Assembly: GCF_021130785.1 (NCBI RefSeq)
Contig: NW_025776796.1
Location: 434,001-498,000 of the forward strand
DNA length: 64,000 bases
From: Homalodisca vitripennis
Taxonomy: Eukaryota > Arthropoda > Insecta > Hemiptera > Cicadellidae
Direction: 5' to 3'
Below the pieces are notes generated by a model, which did no database searches, was not told the DNA's origin, and worked only from the letters and a program-made list of their open reading frames with translations. Shown here piece by piece: positions 50,108 to 59,920 of this stretch; the stretch's first letter is position 1, and each line of letters opens with the position of its first letter. The position numbers were made by a program, and so were the translations under genes.

Positions 50108-50655
50108 AGGCCACCCGAGCGCGCGCCTCCCATTGGCGCAGCGCGGCAGCCAACCAGCGCCGCGCTCCCCCACCCCCGCGCGAGCCGAGGGAGGTGACTG
50201 CCGCCGAGCCGCCCAGTCATTCCAACGCCAGCCGCCCCAGGAGCCGGAGCCGACCTGCCTACCTGCCTGCCTGCCTACCTGCCCAGCTGCCTGCCCACCC
50301 GCCGAGGAAGATTTCTCCGAGTCGGCGCCCAGGCGAAGACACCGGCCGCCTCGCAACCCAGCCAACCGGGCCACGACCCGGTCCTGGGCAGACGTCACCA
50401 GGGACGGAGCCGATCTGACGACTGCCGACGACTTCGACCAGCCCGGACTTGTGAACACTCCACGGCCGACACCACCATCTTGTGAGCCCGACATCAGGAA
50501 GCGGCCTACGCCTGTCTACAATTTTGGGCACAGGGAAATAGGCCAATTTCAAGGCCACCCTGGAATCTCCACTCGACCCCACCAAGTCAGGAGGACTCAT
50601 TCTTCTTCTGGACGTGGACCTGAGATCACCAAATTTTCGACCACCCCAGAACGCG
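50096..50655 (+). pseudogene. Gag C-terminal fragment between gag A and gag B
   Basis: The frame includes RGLSKGHPS (from the 19-bp hairpin motif at 50,096), a Pro/Cys-rich stretch (TCLPACLPTCPAACPP) encoded by TGCC-type repeats, then SAPRRRHRPPRNPANR, which matches the gag B C-terminal motif SRRRHRLPRNPKNR. It therefore looks like the hydrophilic tail of a Jockey-type gag. The TGCC repeats at about 50,252-50,300 resemble the tails that end these LINEs, so a junction between copies is possible here. The frame runs on toward the start of gag B. The TTG start at 50,133 is not meaningful. Confidence 0.55.
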
Positions 50656-52776
50656 ATGGAATATATCGAGGGAAGTGCTCCGGCACCCCCTGACGGAGAA
50701 TCAAGCCTCCCGGGGCCACTGGCTGCTCTCCTGGATGCCTGCGCGGCATCCAAAGACAGTTTCAGTTTCGGCGCCCCAAAAGGCCTTTCTAAAGGCCACT
50801 TTGGACTTTCTTCGGAAAGTCATTCTGAAGCCCGGACTGCGGTTCCTGCTGCCCCAGCGACCCCCCACGGCCCGTTGGAGACCAGGAGCAGCCTGCCAGC
50901 GCCCGCTGCCCAGCCTGCGGCGAAGTTGAAAAACTTCGCCCAAAAAGGCCTTCTTAAAGGCCACTTTAGCCGATCTGCGAAGACCGGCCCAGTGACCCGC
51001 CCGACGGATCCTGCCGCCACGGGGTGCATCCCAGGACACGAGGAGGCCACCCTGACCCTGCCCGAGCCAACTACAGCGTCAGCGGCGATGTTCAGCGACA
51101 TCGCCAAAAAAGGCCTTATTAAAGGCCACTTCAGCCAATCGGCGGATTCCGGCACTGCGGCCCGCCTGCCGACTCCAGCTACCTCAGGAGCCTCCCCTGG
51201 ACTTCAGGAGCCAGTCCAGACTCCTCCGATGGCCGCTGCCCTGCCTTCTACGGACTTAGCAGTACAAGGTAATTATAGCCTTCCACAAGGCAATAACCCA
51301 CCTGGGACAGGAGAACAGGGCCCAGGTGTAGTCCGGAATACCCCGGAGACCAGCCATGGTGCGGTCACAAACGGCCAGGGAGCCCTGAGCCGGTCGGACG
51401 TTTGCTCCGCAAACTCAATGCGGAAGAGGCAGGCGACGACCGACTCAGCCCTTCCCTCCAAGTGCCGTAGAACGACGGGCGATGAGATGGAGGTTGTGAG
51501 AGAGCCTCGCATCCCGCCCGTTATTCTTGACGTCCCGAAAGGGTGGGCCAGTCATGCCGTCACCTTGAGGCAGCTACTGAGTGGCGACCTGGAGGCGGTG
51601 TGTACAGCCAGGACTCTTCGGCTGAAGACGTCGACGGTGGCCCACTTCAGGGCTCTCCAGCGATATCTCCATGGCGAGGGGATATTATTCCACACCTTCT
51701 CGCTCGCCAGCGAGAGGCTGCTGAAGGTTGTCGTCAAGGGTCTGCCTTCCACTCTGACGTCTGAGGAGATCATGGCGGAGCTCCACGAGGAGGGCTTCAA
51801 CCTCGCGGATGCCAAGCTACTGAAGTCCAGGAGGGGACAGCCAACCAGCCTCTGGCAGATCTCCCTCCGGAACAGCGAGGGACGGAGGCCCGCCTCCGAA
51901 ATTTACAACATCAAGACCCTGTTCTACTGCAGGCTGGAGGTGAGAAAATTCACCAGGCCCGGCGGCCCGATCCAGTGCCACAGGTGCCAGGAGTTCGGCC
52001 ACGGCTCCAACCACTGCCACCGGGAGCTCCGCTGCGTGCGCTGCGGGGATGCACACCCCTCCAGCCTCTGCCCAAAGGAGGCGTCTGCTCCAGCGAAGTG
52101 CTGCAACTGCGGAGAGGCTCACTCCGCCAACTACAAGGGATGCCCCAAGTACAAGGCAGAGCGCCAGATCACCTACGCAGCCGCAGCCAAGGCTGGGAAG
52201 CCAACACCAGCCCCGGCGAAGACGCAGCCGCCAAAGGCACGAGGATGCCCTCCCCCACCGCCTCCAGTCGCTGAAGCCGCCAGCCCTGACTCCTCCACTG
52301 ACAGCCAGGACGAGGATGACGGCTTTGAGACCGTCAGTCGCCGCCGCCACCGACTTCCACGGAACCCCAAAAACCGTGGAGGCCGCTCACCGGCGAGGGC
52401 CAAGGATTCGAAGCCCCCCCCACCACCAGCTGCCCGACAACCAGAGAGGCCCAAGGAGCCGACCACAGCCCCCGAGCGCAGACCCAGGCCGACTCCTAGA
52501 CTCCGCCTGGAAGTGCCGAAGCCTGCTCAGGCCACCACTTCTCAGGCCACCACTTCTCAGGCCACCACTCCTCAGGCCACCACTTCTCAGGCCACCACTG
52601 CCACCCCCGCCCCTGCCCCGCAACCCACCCGGGACACACCCACGGCCACACAGCCCGCCGCCCACCTGCACCAGGAACTCAAGGCAGGAATCTCCGAGAT
52701 CCTCACCCAGCTGACAGCCATGGTCCACATGATGGGCCGACTCATGGAGCTCCTGGGTACCTCCCTCCATGGGTAA
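50656..52776 (+). CDS. Jockey-type ORF1 (gag) B, intact
   Basis: I take the ATG at 50,656; the GTG at 50,614 in the same frame is less likely. The protein is about 706 aa, long for a Jockey gag because of an N-terminal repeat array: three 55-residue units with KGL[S/L/I]KGHF (DNA at 50,781, 50,946 and 51,111), plus a degenerate fourth. The core follows (VILDVPKGWASHAVTLRQLL, FRALQRYLHGEG, LKVVVKGLPS). Three zinc knuckles occupy about 51,975-52,145 (CHRCQEFGHGSNHC, CVRCGDAHPSSLC, CCNCGEAHSANYKGC). The C-terminus is Pro-rich, with SRRRHRLPRNPKNRG and five tandem QATTS units (52,529-52,605). The stop overlaps the ORF2 start by 8 nt. Role: binds LINE RNA. Confidence 0.85.
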   Translation: MEYIEGSAPAPPDGESSLPGPLAALLDACAASKDSFSFGAPKGLSKGHFGLSSESHSEARTAVPAAPATPHGPLETRSSLPAPAAQPAAKLKNFAQKGLLKGHFSRSAKTGPVTRPTDPAATGCIPGHEEATLTLPEPTTASAAMFSDIAKKGLIKGHFSQSADSGTAARLPTPATSGASPGLQEPVQTPPMAAALPSTDLAVQGNYSLPQGNNPPGTGEQGPGVVRNTPETSHGAVTNGQGALSRSDVCSANSMRKRQATTDSALPSKCRRTTGDEMEVVREPRIPPVILDVPKGWASHAVTLRQLLSGDLEAVCTARTLRLKTSTVAHFRALQRYLHGEGILFHTFSLASERLLKVVVKGLPSTLTSEEIMAELHEEGFNLADAKLLKSRRGQPTSLWQISLRNSEGRRPASEIYNIKTLFYCRLEVRKFTRPGGPIQCHRCQEFGHGSNHCHRELRCVRCGDAHPSSLCPKEASAPAKCCNCGEAHSANYKGCPKYKAERQITYAAAAKAGKPTPAPAKTQPPKARGCPPPPPPVAEAASPDSSTDSQDEDDGFETVSRRRHRLPRNPKNRGGRSPARAKDSKPPPPPAARQPERPKEPTTAPERRPRPTPRLRLEVPKPAQATTSQATTSQATTPQATTSQATTATPAPAPQPTRDTPTATQPAAHLHQELKAGISEILTQLTAMVHMMGRLMELLGTSLHG
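50756..51320 (+). repeat. 165-bp tandem array within gag B
   Basis: Hairpin cores lie at 50,781, 50,946 and 51,111, spaced exactly 165 bp. A degenerate fourth lies at about 51,277 (GCCTT-CCAC-AAGGC). Flanking residues also align between units 2 and 3 (FAQ or DIA before the motif; SRSAK and SQSAD after it). Confidence 0.8.
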
Positions 52777-55426
52777 GCTCCGGATAGTCAGCTGGAATGC
52801 CAACGGGCTAGCGGGCAAGAAGCTGGAGCTCAGCCAGCTTCTAACTGACATGGACGTGGACGTCGCCCTGATCCAGGAGACCCACTTCAGACAGCCAGAC
52901 CGCTTCGGTATCCCGAATTTCCAGGTGTACCGCACTGACAGGCTGCAGCAGAACATTCGACCCAGCGGAGGCACGGCAGTCCTGGTACATCGCCGACTGC
53001 CTCACCGCCTGCTGCCCACTGTTCCCACGCCGGGGATCGAGGTTACTCGAGTAGCCATTCCATTCTACGGAGCCGAACTCGAGATAGCCTCGATCTACAA
53101 CCCACCTCAGAAGATGCTGCAGCCACAACACCTGGACACCCTGCTGCGACCTGGCGTTCCTGCACTTGTGGCAGGAGACATGAACGCCAAGCACCAGGAC
53201 TGGGGATGCCGAGTCACCAACGCTGTCGGAAGTGGCCTCAGACGGTTTCCTGGAGGGGCGCCAACACATACGACTACTAGCTCCTGAGGATCCTACCCAC
53301 TACCACCACGACACTCAACACGAACCTGACATCCTTGACGTTGGTCTAGCTGGATCACTTCACATGGACTTCGAGGTATTTGCCGTGTCCGACCTCTCGT
53401 CGGACCACGTGCCAGTGATATTCGACCTGCCAGACGACGGAGCGCCGGCCTACCCCCGGCCCTTCCCACCAAAGTCAACTGGCACAAGTACGGCAATTAC
53501 CTCGCTGACAGACCCCGGCCTCCACCAACCCCTGCCGAATCACCAGACCAGCTAGACCAACAAGTGATAGCACTGACAACTACTCTCCAGGAAGCAGTGA
53601 CCGTCTCCTCGTCCCCTCTCTCACGGAAGGAACTTCATCCGCCACTTCCAGAGCACCTGAGAGAGGAGATAAGACTTCGTCGTAGACTGCGTCGTGAGTT
53701 CCAGCGGACACGATGTCCCCACGCCAAGCGTGACTTCAACGGCCAGACCAGGAGGTGCACTCGTCTCCTGGCAGAACACCGAGCGGCCGCGTGGGACGAC
53801 TTCGTGGAGCTCCATGCTGACGGTGGTGTCGGCGGCATCTGGAAGGTCTCCAAGGCTCTCCGAGGGGAGAAGAAGACGATAAAACCACTCCACGGTCAAC
53901 GTGGAATCGTCTACTCCCCCGGCGACAAAGCCGAGGCCTTCGCCGACACCATGGAAGATCAGTTCTCACCGCACCCAGACGTCTACGACCTGGACACCTG
54001 CGAGACGGTCAACAACTTCCTGGACGACTACACACCAGAAGAAGACGACCCACTGCCCCCCGTGACAACACTCGAGGTACGAGAGCATCTTCGCCGCCTC
54101 CGCCCGAAGAAGGCTCCTGGCCCGGACTCCTTGGGAACTCCTGCACTCCAGAAACTGCCGGCTTGGGTGGTCGTCACGATCACCTGCATCATAAACTCCT
54201 GCCTTCGACTGGCGCACTTCCCGACCACCTGGAAGGATGCAAAGGTGATTATGATACCCAAGCCTGGCAAGGATCCGCTCTTCCCAGAGAACCACAGGCC
54301 GATTTCACTGCTGCCTGTGCTCTCCAAGATCCTCGAGCGGATCATCTTGGCAAGGTTTCCTGAGGACTTCTTCGCCTCTATCAGGACCGAACAATTTGGA
54401 TTTAGGAGAGGACATTCCACCACTCTTCAACTCCGCAGAGTGCTCAACCTCCTCACCAGCACGGCGGAGAAGAAGCACCACTCCACTTCGGTCCTGATAG
54501 ATGTCAGCAAGGCCTTCGACAGAGTGTGGCACGAGGGGCTACTCTACAAACTTACTGACTCCCCCCTGCCCGGCAGACTGTACAGGCTGATCCGCAGCTA
54601 CCTCCAGCATCGGACTTTCTCCGTCAGCGTTGCCAACTCCAAGTCAACTTCACGACCGATCTCCTCCGGTGTGCCACAGGGATCAGTGCTCGGCCCGATC
54701 CTGTACCTGTGGTACACAAACGACTTTCCGGTAGCTCCGAGAGTCCAGTTGTCGCTCTACGCCGACGACGCCCTCCTCACGGCCACCTCCATCAACCTGA
54801 GGATGGCTGGAGTCTATATGCAGCGGCAGCTGAATCTACTGGAGCCCTGGCTGAGGAAATGGAGAATAAAAGTCAACGCTGACAAGTGTGAAGCCATCAA
54901 CTTCACGAGAAGTCCGAGGCAAGCGGACGGCCGACATCTGTCCCTCAACGGTGACAACATCCCTTGGAGGACAACTGTAAAGTACCTGGGGGTACTCCTG
55001 GACAAACGTCTCTCACTGACTCCCCACGTCACTAGAGTGTGCACCCTAGCGAGGAAGGGCTTTGCCAGCATCGGCCCTCTGCTCTACTCCAAGAAGCTTC
55101 CCGTCAAGACAAAGGTCCTGCTCTACACGGCCCTGGTGCGACCGGTGATTACCTACGCGGCTCCTGCGTGGTACCACCTCACCTGTAAGACTGCCAGAAG
55201 ACAGCTGCTCGCAGTCCAGAGTAACTGTCTTCGGAGAGCCACCGAGTCGCCCTGGTTCATCAGGAACACCGTGGTCAGAGCATCGTCAAACATCTCTACG
55301 ATCAGGACCTTTGTGGATGGCCTGACTTCATCCTTCGAAGAAGCTGCAGAATCCTCGCCCTGGGAGCACATTCGACAACTACAGGCCCAGGAAGTCCCCC
55401 GTCTACGTCCTCCAATGGATGACTGA
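52769..55426 (+). pseudogene. Jockey-type ORF2 B: endonuclease plus reverse transcriptase
   Basis: The ATG at 52,769 overlaps the gag stop (ATGGGTAA). The endonuclease has SWNANGL, IQETHF, SIYNPP, GDMNAKHQDWG and SSDHVPV, the conserved APE-type motifs. Frameshifts near 53,243 and 53,466 break it. The third frame is open from about 53,470 to 55,426: a linker, the RT motifs PKKAPGPDSLG, NHRPISLLPVLSKILERII, FGFRRGHSTTLQL, DVSKAFDRVWH and SGVPQGSVLGPILY, the catalytic YADDALL (about 54,758), then KYLGVLLDK and the C-terminal domain with VRPVITYAAPAWYH. No RNase H domain follows, as in the Jockey clade. The RT domain itself is uninterrupted, so the copy is fairly young. Confidence 0.85.
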
Positions 55427-55593
55427 ACTCCACTACACTGACCACTACTCTACTGACTGACTGACTGACAGGTAGCACTAGCTACCAGGGCACTGACCCG
55501 CAACTTACATAAGGCAAGTGCCTAATCGGCAGACGCCTTAAAAGAAGTGGGGGATCCACCCCCCCACAGTCACAATCTGCCTGCCTGCCTGCC
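55427..55593 (+). promoter_or_regulatory. 3' UTR and TGCC tail of Jockey element B
   Basis: Contains short hairpins: GGTAGC-ACTA-GCTACC (about 55,471), GGCAAGTGCC-type pairing near 55,512, and a G-run/C-run pair (GTGGGGGA with CCCCCCCAC) at 55,548-55,567. It ends in TGCC repeats at 55,577-55,593. Such structured 3' UTRs are recognised by the element RT. The last part matches the tiny insertion at 36.8 kb. Confidence 0.6.
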
Positions 55594-56771
55594 CACCAAG
55601 TGAGCCCTGCTGTCCCAGATCACCAACGCCCAGACGTAAACACCTTGCTAGTCAAGGTTATCGACCAGCTAACTGCGGTGGTGCAGATGCTCCAATCCCT
55701 GGCGGGCATGCTGACCGCCCAGGCCGACTCCTACAACGCAGTCTCCCATGGATAGGACGCCTAGGATTGTCTCCTGGAACTGCAACGGCCCTGCAGTTCC
55801 TAGGCGAATTCGACACCGACATCGCCTTGCTGCAGGAGACCCACCTCACACCGCAGAAACAGTTCAGAATCCCCAACTATTTTACTTACAGGACAGACCG
55901 ACCACCCCACCCCGTACATCACCACGCGGCTGGTGGAACAGCTATACTCGTACACCGCCGGGTCCCTCACCGACATGTCCCACGCCTCGGATGGTCCACG
56001 GAGGTTACCACGATCGCGGCCTGCTTCGGAGGACCAGAGATGGAGCTCTCCTCCGTGTACAGCCCGCCGGGAAAACGACTCGACCTCGCCGAGCTCGACC
56101 GACTTCTCCGACCGGGCTGCCCAGCAGTTGTGACTGGCGACTTCAACGCCAAACACACATCCTGGGGTTGTGTTGCCAACAACTGCTCAGGCCGCCAACT
56201 ACTTAACTTCCTGGACTGTCGCCCCCACGTCTCCCTGACTGCACCGGCGGAAGCCACTCACATCCCCGGCCAACAACAACACCGCCCCGACATACTTGAC
56301 TTTGCTCTTCACTGCAACCTTCCCGCCCCACTCGACGTCTCTGCTGTTCAGGACCTGTCATCTGACCACCTCCCAATCACTATTCACCTGACCGACTACT
56401 TTGACCGACTTCTACCCCCAAGGAAGAGACAGACCGTGGACTGGACCAGATACTATAACTATCTGGCCAACAGACCACTCTCCCCCCGACCTCCCACAAC
56501 TGACACTGAACTGGACGCTGGAGTCTCCAGGCTACACTCCTGCCTACAAGAAGCCATGGATCGCTCAGCAAGACCAGCCACCGACCGACCGGACTACCGC
56601 CGCAACCTCCCGAGTCATCTCATGGACGAGATCCGGCTGAGACGGCAACTCAGACGGAGATGGCAGAGGACAAGGTATACTGGAGACAGGGCAGCCTTTA
56701 ATCGCCAATCGCAGAGGGCATTCGACCTCCAGCACTCGTTGCGACAACATCTACTGGACTTACAGCAATGA
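55594..56771 (+). pseudogene. Jockey module C1: gag C-terminus and endonuclease, no RT
   Basis: The segment begins inside a gag C-terminus (VIDQLTAVVQMLQSLAGML, stop at 55,753-55,755). It overlaps the ORF2 start at 55,748 (ATGGATAG), exactly as in element B. ORF2 begins MDRTPRIVSWNCNG and shifts frame near 55,795. The second frame carries LLQETHL, SSVYSPPGKR, GDFNAKHTSWGC and SSDHLPITI, all endonuclease motifs, followed by the linker with EIRLRRQLRRRWQRTR. It stops at TGA 56,769-56,771 before any RT. The stop overlaps the next gag start as ATGA. The endonuclease would nick target DNA, but without RT this is a fragment. Confidence 0.75.
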
Positions 56772-58081
56772 CCGACATCTTCAAGAAGATGGGACAGCGT
56801 GCCTTTGGAAGCGCCGGGCAGACAGTTAAGAGGCCCAGCTCTCCGCCTGCCGCCCCGGCGTCTAAGAAGCTCGCTGCTCCAGCAAACGGCCTTTCTAAAG
56901 GCCACAACGCCACTTCTTCTTCTGTGGCTCCTGACTCACCGGTGGCTCCGGTTTCCACGCCCAGGATACCTCTGATGTTCCTGGACAGTGTTCCTGACTG
57001 GCCTATTCACGCCAAGAAGCTGGAGGAGTTGGCGCGAGACGGCCTGACGACCACTTTCCGCGGTGCTCACTATCGCTTGAAAGTGAGCACCGTGGCTGAT
57101 TTCCGGGCAGTTCAACGGTATCTACTTGCCAAGAAACTGTCCTTCTACACACACAACCTTGGGCGTGAAAGATCGCTCAAGGTGGTGATCAGTGGACTGC
57201 CCGACACTGATGAGGTGGAGCTCTCCGACGTCTTGACTAACGAGGGCTTCGCAGTTGATGATGTCGCGCGCCTACGGACAGCCAGGGGACCCACGAGGAG
57301 CTGGCTGATCACGATGACCAGGGACAGCGAGCGAGAGAACCCTGACACGAAGCGGGCTTGCCAAATCTACAACGTGACAAGCCTGCTGCACGTGAGGGTC
57401 TCGGTCACCGTCTACAAGAAACCGGCTGGCCCACCGCAATGCTACAGGTGCCAAGGCTTCGGCCACGGCTCCGGCAACTGCGGGAGGCCTAGAAAATGCG
57501 TCCGCTGCGGGGAAGGCCATATCAGGATGAACTGCCCCAAAGTATCCACTGAGAAGGGTCACTGTTGCAACTGCGGCGGTGATCACAATGCCAACTATCG
57601 TGGGTGTCCAACCTACAAGGAAGCCCGAGCGGCAGCCATCCAGTTGAGCCGCAAACCTCGGACAACCAAACCAGCGGCGAGGCAACCAACAGCCCAGCCG
57701 ACTAAGCGGCCTGTGCGGGATGAGTCACCAGCGGACTCCGCATCAGAGGATGAAACTGTGGACGACATGCCGCAGAAGAAGCGCCGGAGGAAACCTCGCA
57801 ACCCGGCCAACCGACTGCCTCGCCCGCCGGCAACTGTAGCTGACCTTCCGGTCACACAGCGGCCCAAGGCAACACCCAGGCAGAGACTAGAGTGGCCGCC
57901 TAGAACAGCCACTCCGCCGCAACAAGTGGAGGCGCCAGCAGCCGATGCAGCAGCAGAAGCCGCCGCCCCCGCCCAGCGCAGCCTTCAAGCCGTCTTGGCC
58001 GAGATAGCTGCGCAGCTGACCGCCCTCACCGGGCTCTTCAATGAAGCAGTGGCACTCAGCGCCGCACCGACCAGCTGCTAG
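56768..58081 (+). CDS. Jockey-type ORF1 (gag) C2, intact
   Basis: The 437-aa frame begins MTDIFKKMGQRAFGS; the ATG sits in ATGA, overlapping the stop of module C1. GLSKGH, encoded by the 19-bp hairpin motif (56,887), lies near residue 41. The RNA-binding core (PLMFLDSVPDWPIHAKKLEE, FRAVQRYLLAKKL, LKVVISGLPD) is followed by three zinc knuckles: CYRCQGFGHGSGNC, CVRCGEGHIRMNC and CCNCGGDHNANYRGC. The C-terminus has KKRRRKPRNPANRLP and an Ala-rich end. The length is usual for Jockey gag. No 5' UTR precedes it. It is related to but clearly different from gag B. Confidence 0.85.
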   Translation: MTDIFKKMGQRAFGSAGQTVKRPSSPPAAPASKKLAAPANGLSKGHNATSSSVAPDSPVAPVSTPRIPLMFLDSVPDWPIHAKKLEELARDGLTTTFRGAHYRLKVSTVADFRAVQRYLLAKKLSFYTHNLGRERSLKVVISGLPDTDEVELSDVLTNEGFAVDDVARLRTARGPTRSWLITMTRDSERENPDTKRACQIYNVTSLLHVRVSVTVYKKPAGPPQCYRCQGFGHGSGNCGRPRKCVRCGEGHIRMNCPKVSTEKGHCCNCGGDHNANYRGCPTYKEARAAAIQLSRKPRTTKPAARQPTAQPTKRPVRDESPADSASEDETVDDMPQKKRRRKPRNPANRLPRPPATVADLPVTQRPKATPRQRLEWPPRTATPPQQVEAPAADAAAEAAAPAQRSLQAVLAEIAAQLTALTGLFNEAVALSAAPTSC

Positions 58082-59920
58082 ACTGCTGCAGGAACTAATT
58101 GTTCCAACCGACAGGCAAGTCATTGAGCTTGAATCGCTCAGATACTGCCAACAGACCAGGAAGAGCGCCCAGAGGCCATCCTAGCGACCCGACTTGGGAC
58201 TTGGGACGCAGAGGGTCTCCAACTTACTACAACAACATGGAGAGAGCCGCTGGAGGGAGTTTGTTGACACTCTTAACACAGACGACGGCTCCATCTGGCG
58301 GATCGCCCGAACCCTCAGAGGCGATAAGAGGACTGTCTGTCCCATCCAGGGACAGAGCGGTTTGGTCTACTCAGCCGAGGAGAAGGCTGAAGTCTTCGCC
58401 GACACCATGGAGGCTCAGTTCTCTCCCAATCACGACATCGACGACCCAGAGCACTCTAGTGCAGTGGAGGGCTTCCTGGAAGCCACTGACCAAGAAGACT
58501 CGCTGGAACCGGACGAACTGCCCACCATCACTTAGGCTGAAGTTGCCGGCGCCCTCGCAAGACTTCGCCCGAAGAAGGCCCCGTGAGCAGACCGACTGGG
58601 CACCCCAGCTCACAGAAGACTGCCAGAATGGGTCGTGAAATGGATAACCTCCCTCTTCAACTCCTGCCTCCGACTCAAACACTTCCCCAAACCCTGGAAA
58701 CAGGCAAAACTTATCCTACTCCCAAAGCCTCTCAAGAACCTCACCCTACCTGACAGCTACCGCCCAATCTCCCTCCTTCATTCCCTGTCAAAGATACTAG
58801 AGCGACTCATTCTGGCCCGTTTCCCCGAGGATTTCCACACGGAAATCCGCAAAGAGCAGTACGGCTTCCGACGGGGTCACTCCACCACCCTCCAACTGAC
58901 TAGAGTGTTCTCAGACCTCACTGACTCCCACAACCAAGGGCTGGTCACCACCGCAGTCTCCCTGGATGTCAGAATGCCTTTGACCGTGTCTGGCATCAAG
59001 GGCTCCTGTACAAGTTGGCCCACAGTCCACTTCCTCGAAGTCTGTTCCGACTTCTCCAGTCCTACCTGGCCGACAGAACCTTCTCTGTCTCAGTGGAACA
59101 GGCCGCGTCGTCACCTCGGCCCATCACCACAGGCGTGCCACAGGGATCTGTACTGGGTCCAGTGCTGTACCTGTGGTACACTAATGACATCCCAGTCATT
59201 CCCAGGATGTCTCTCGCCCTCTACGCTGACGACGCACTGTTCTACAGTAAGTCGGCCACCATCCGCCAATCATGTACCTACATGAGAAGGCAAATGGAAC
59301 AACTCGACCCCTGGCTGAGGAAGTGGAAGGTCAGGATCAACACGCAGAAGACCGAGGCCATCTGTTTCACCAAACACCCACAGTATCCGGCCCAGCGAGA
59401 GACGATTCAACTGCAGGGGGACCGACTAAGGTGGACTAAGTCCATTAAGTACTTAGGAGTCGTCCTCAACAGGACTCTCACGACTGGGCTTGCCGCCAAA
59501 GGGAGGATCCGCCTAGGAATGGCCGCCCGCCAAGGGCTGTCGGCACTACTGCGACCTCACTCCGGACTTCCCATCAACACGAAGCTGCTGCTATACAAGA
59601 CGATAGTCCGCCCCATCGTGACATACGCGGATCCTGCCTGGTATCCACAAACCTCCAAGACGACCAGGAAGGAACTAGAAGCCTTCCAGAACAAGACAAT
59701 CCGACAACTGACGAACACACCATGGTTCGTCAGAAACACGGTCGTCCTACGGTCTGCAGGACTACCCAGCCTGCATGACTTCATCACTGGCCAGGCGAGA
59801 GCCATGTATGCAGCAGCAGCCGAATCCGAGTGGGAACACATCCGTGAGTGGGCGACCAGGGAAGCCGTCCATCCGTGGAAAATCCCACAACTGAAAGTAA
59901 TCTTAGACGACCCACCCTAG
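58082..59920 (+). pseudogene. Jockey-type RT of module C2, endonuclease deleted
   Basis: Directly after gag C2 the sequence enters the ORF2 linker (CQQTRKSAQRPS, then LLQQHGESRWREFVDTLN), so the whole endonuclease is missing. RT sense follows: FADTMEAQFSPNHDI, then a stop at 58,533-58,535 and another near 58,583; SYRPISLLHSLSKILERLIL, YGFRRGHSTTLQLTRV; a frameshift near 58,975; then TTGVPQGSVLGPVLY, catalytic YADDALF (about 59,222), KYLGVVLNRTL and VRPIVTYADPAWYP. The last frame is open from 59,015 to 59,920. The copy cannot make a full ORF2 protein. Its C-terminal region is closely related to the truncated copy at 62 kb. Confidence 0.85.

Noticed and set aside
49157..59841. Numerous long minus-strand frames across the GC-rich mosaic
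   Set aside because: GC-rich coding DNA opens the opposite strand. None of these frames shows recognisable motifs, while the + strand has continuous gag, endonuclease and RT motifs.
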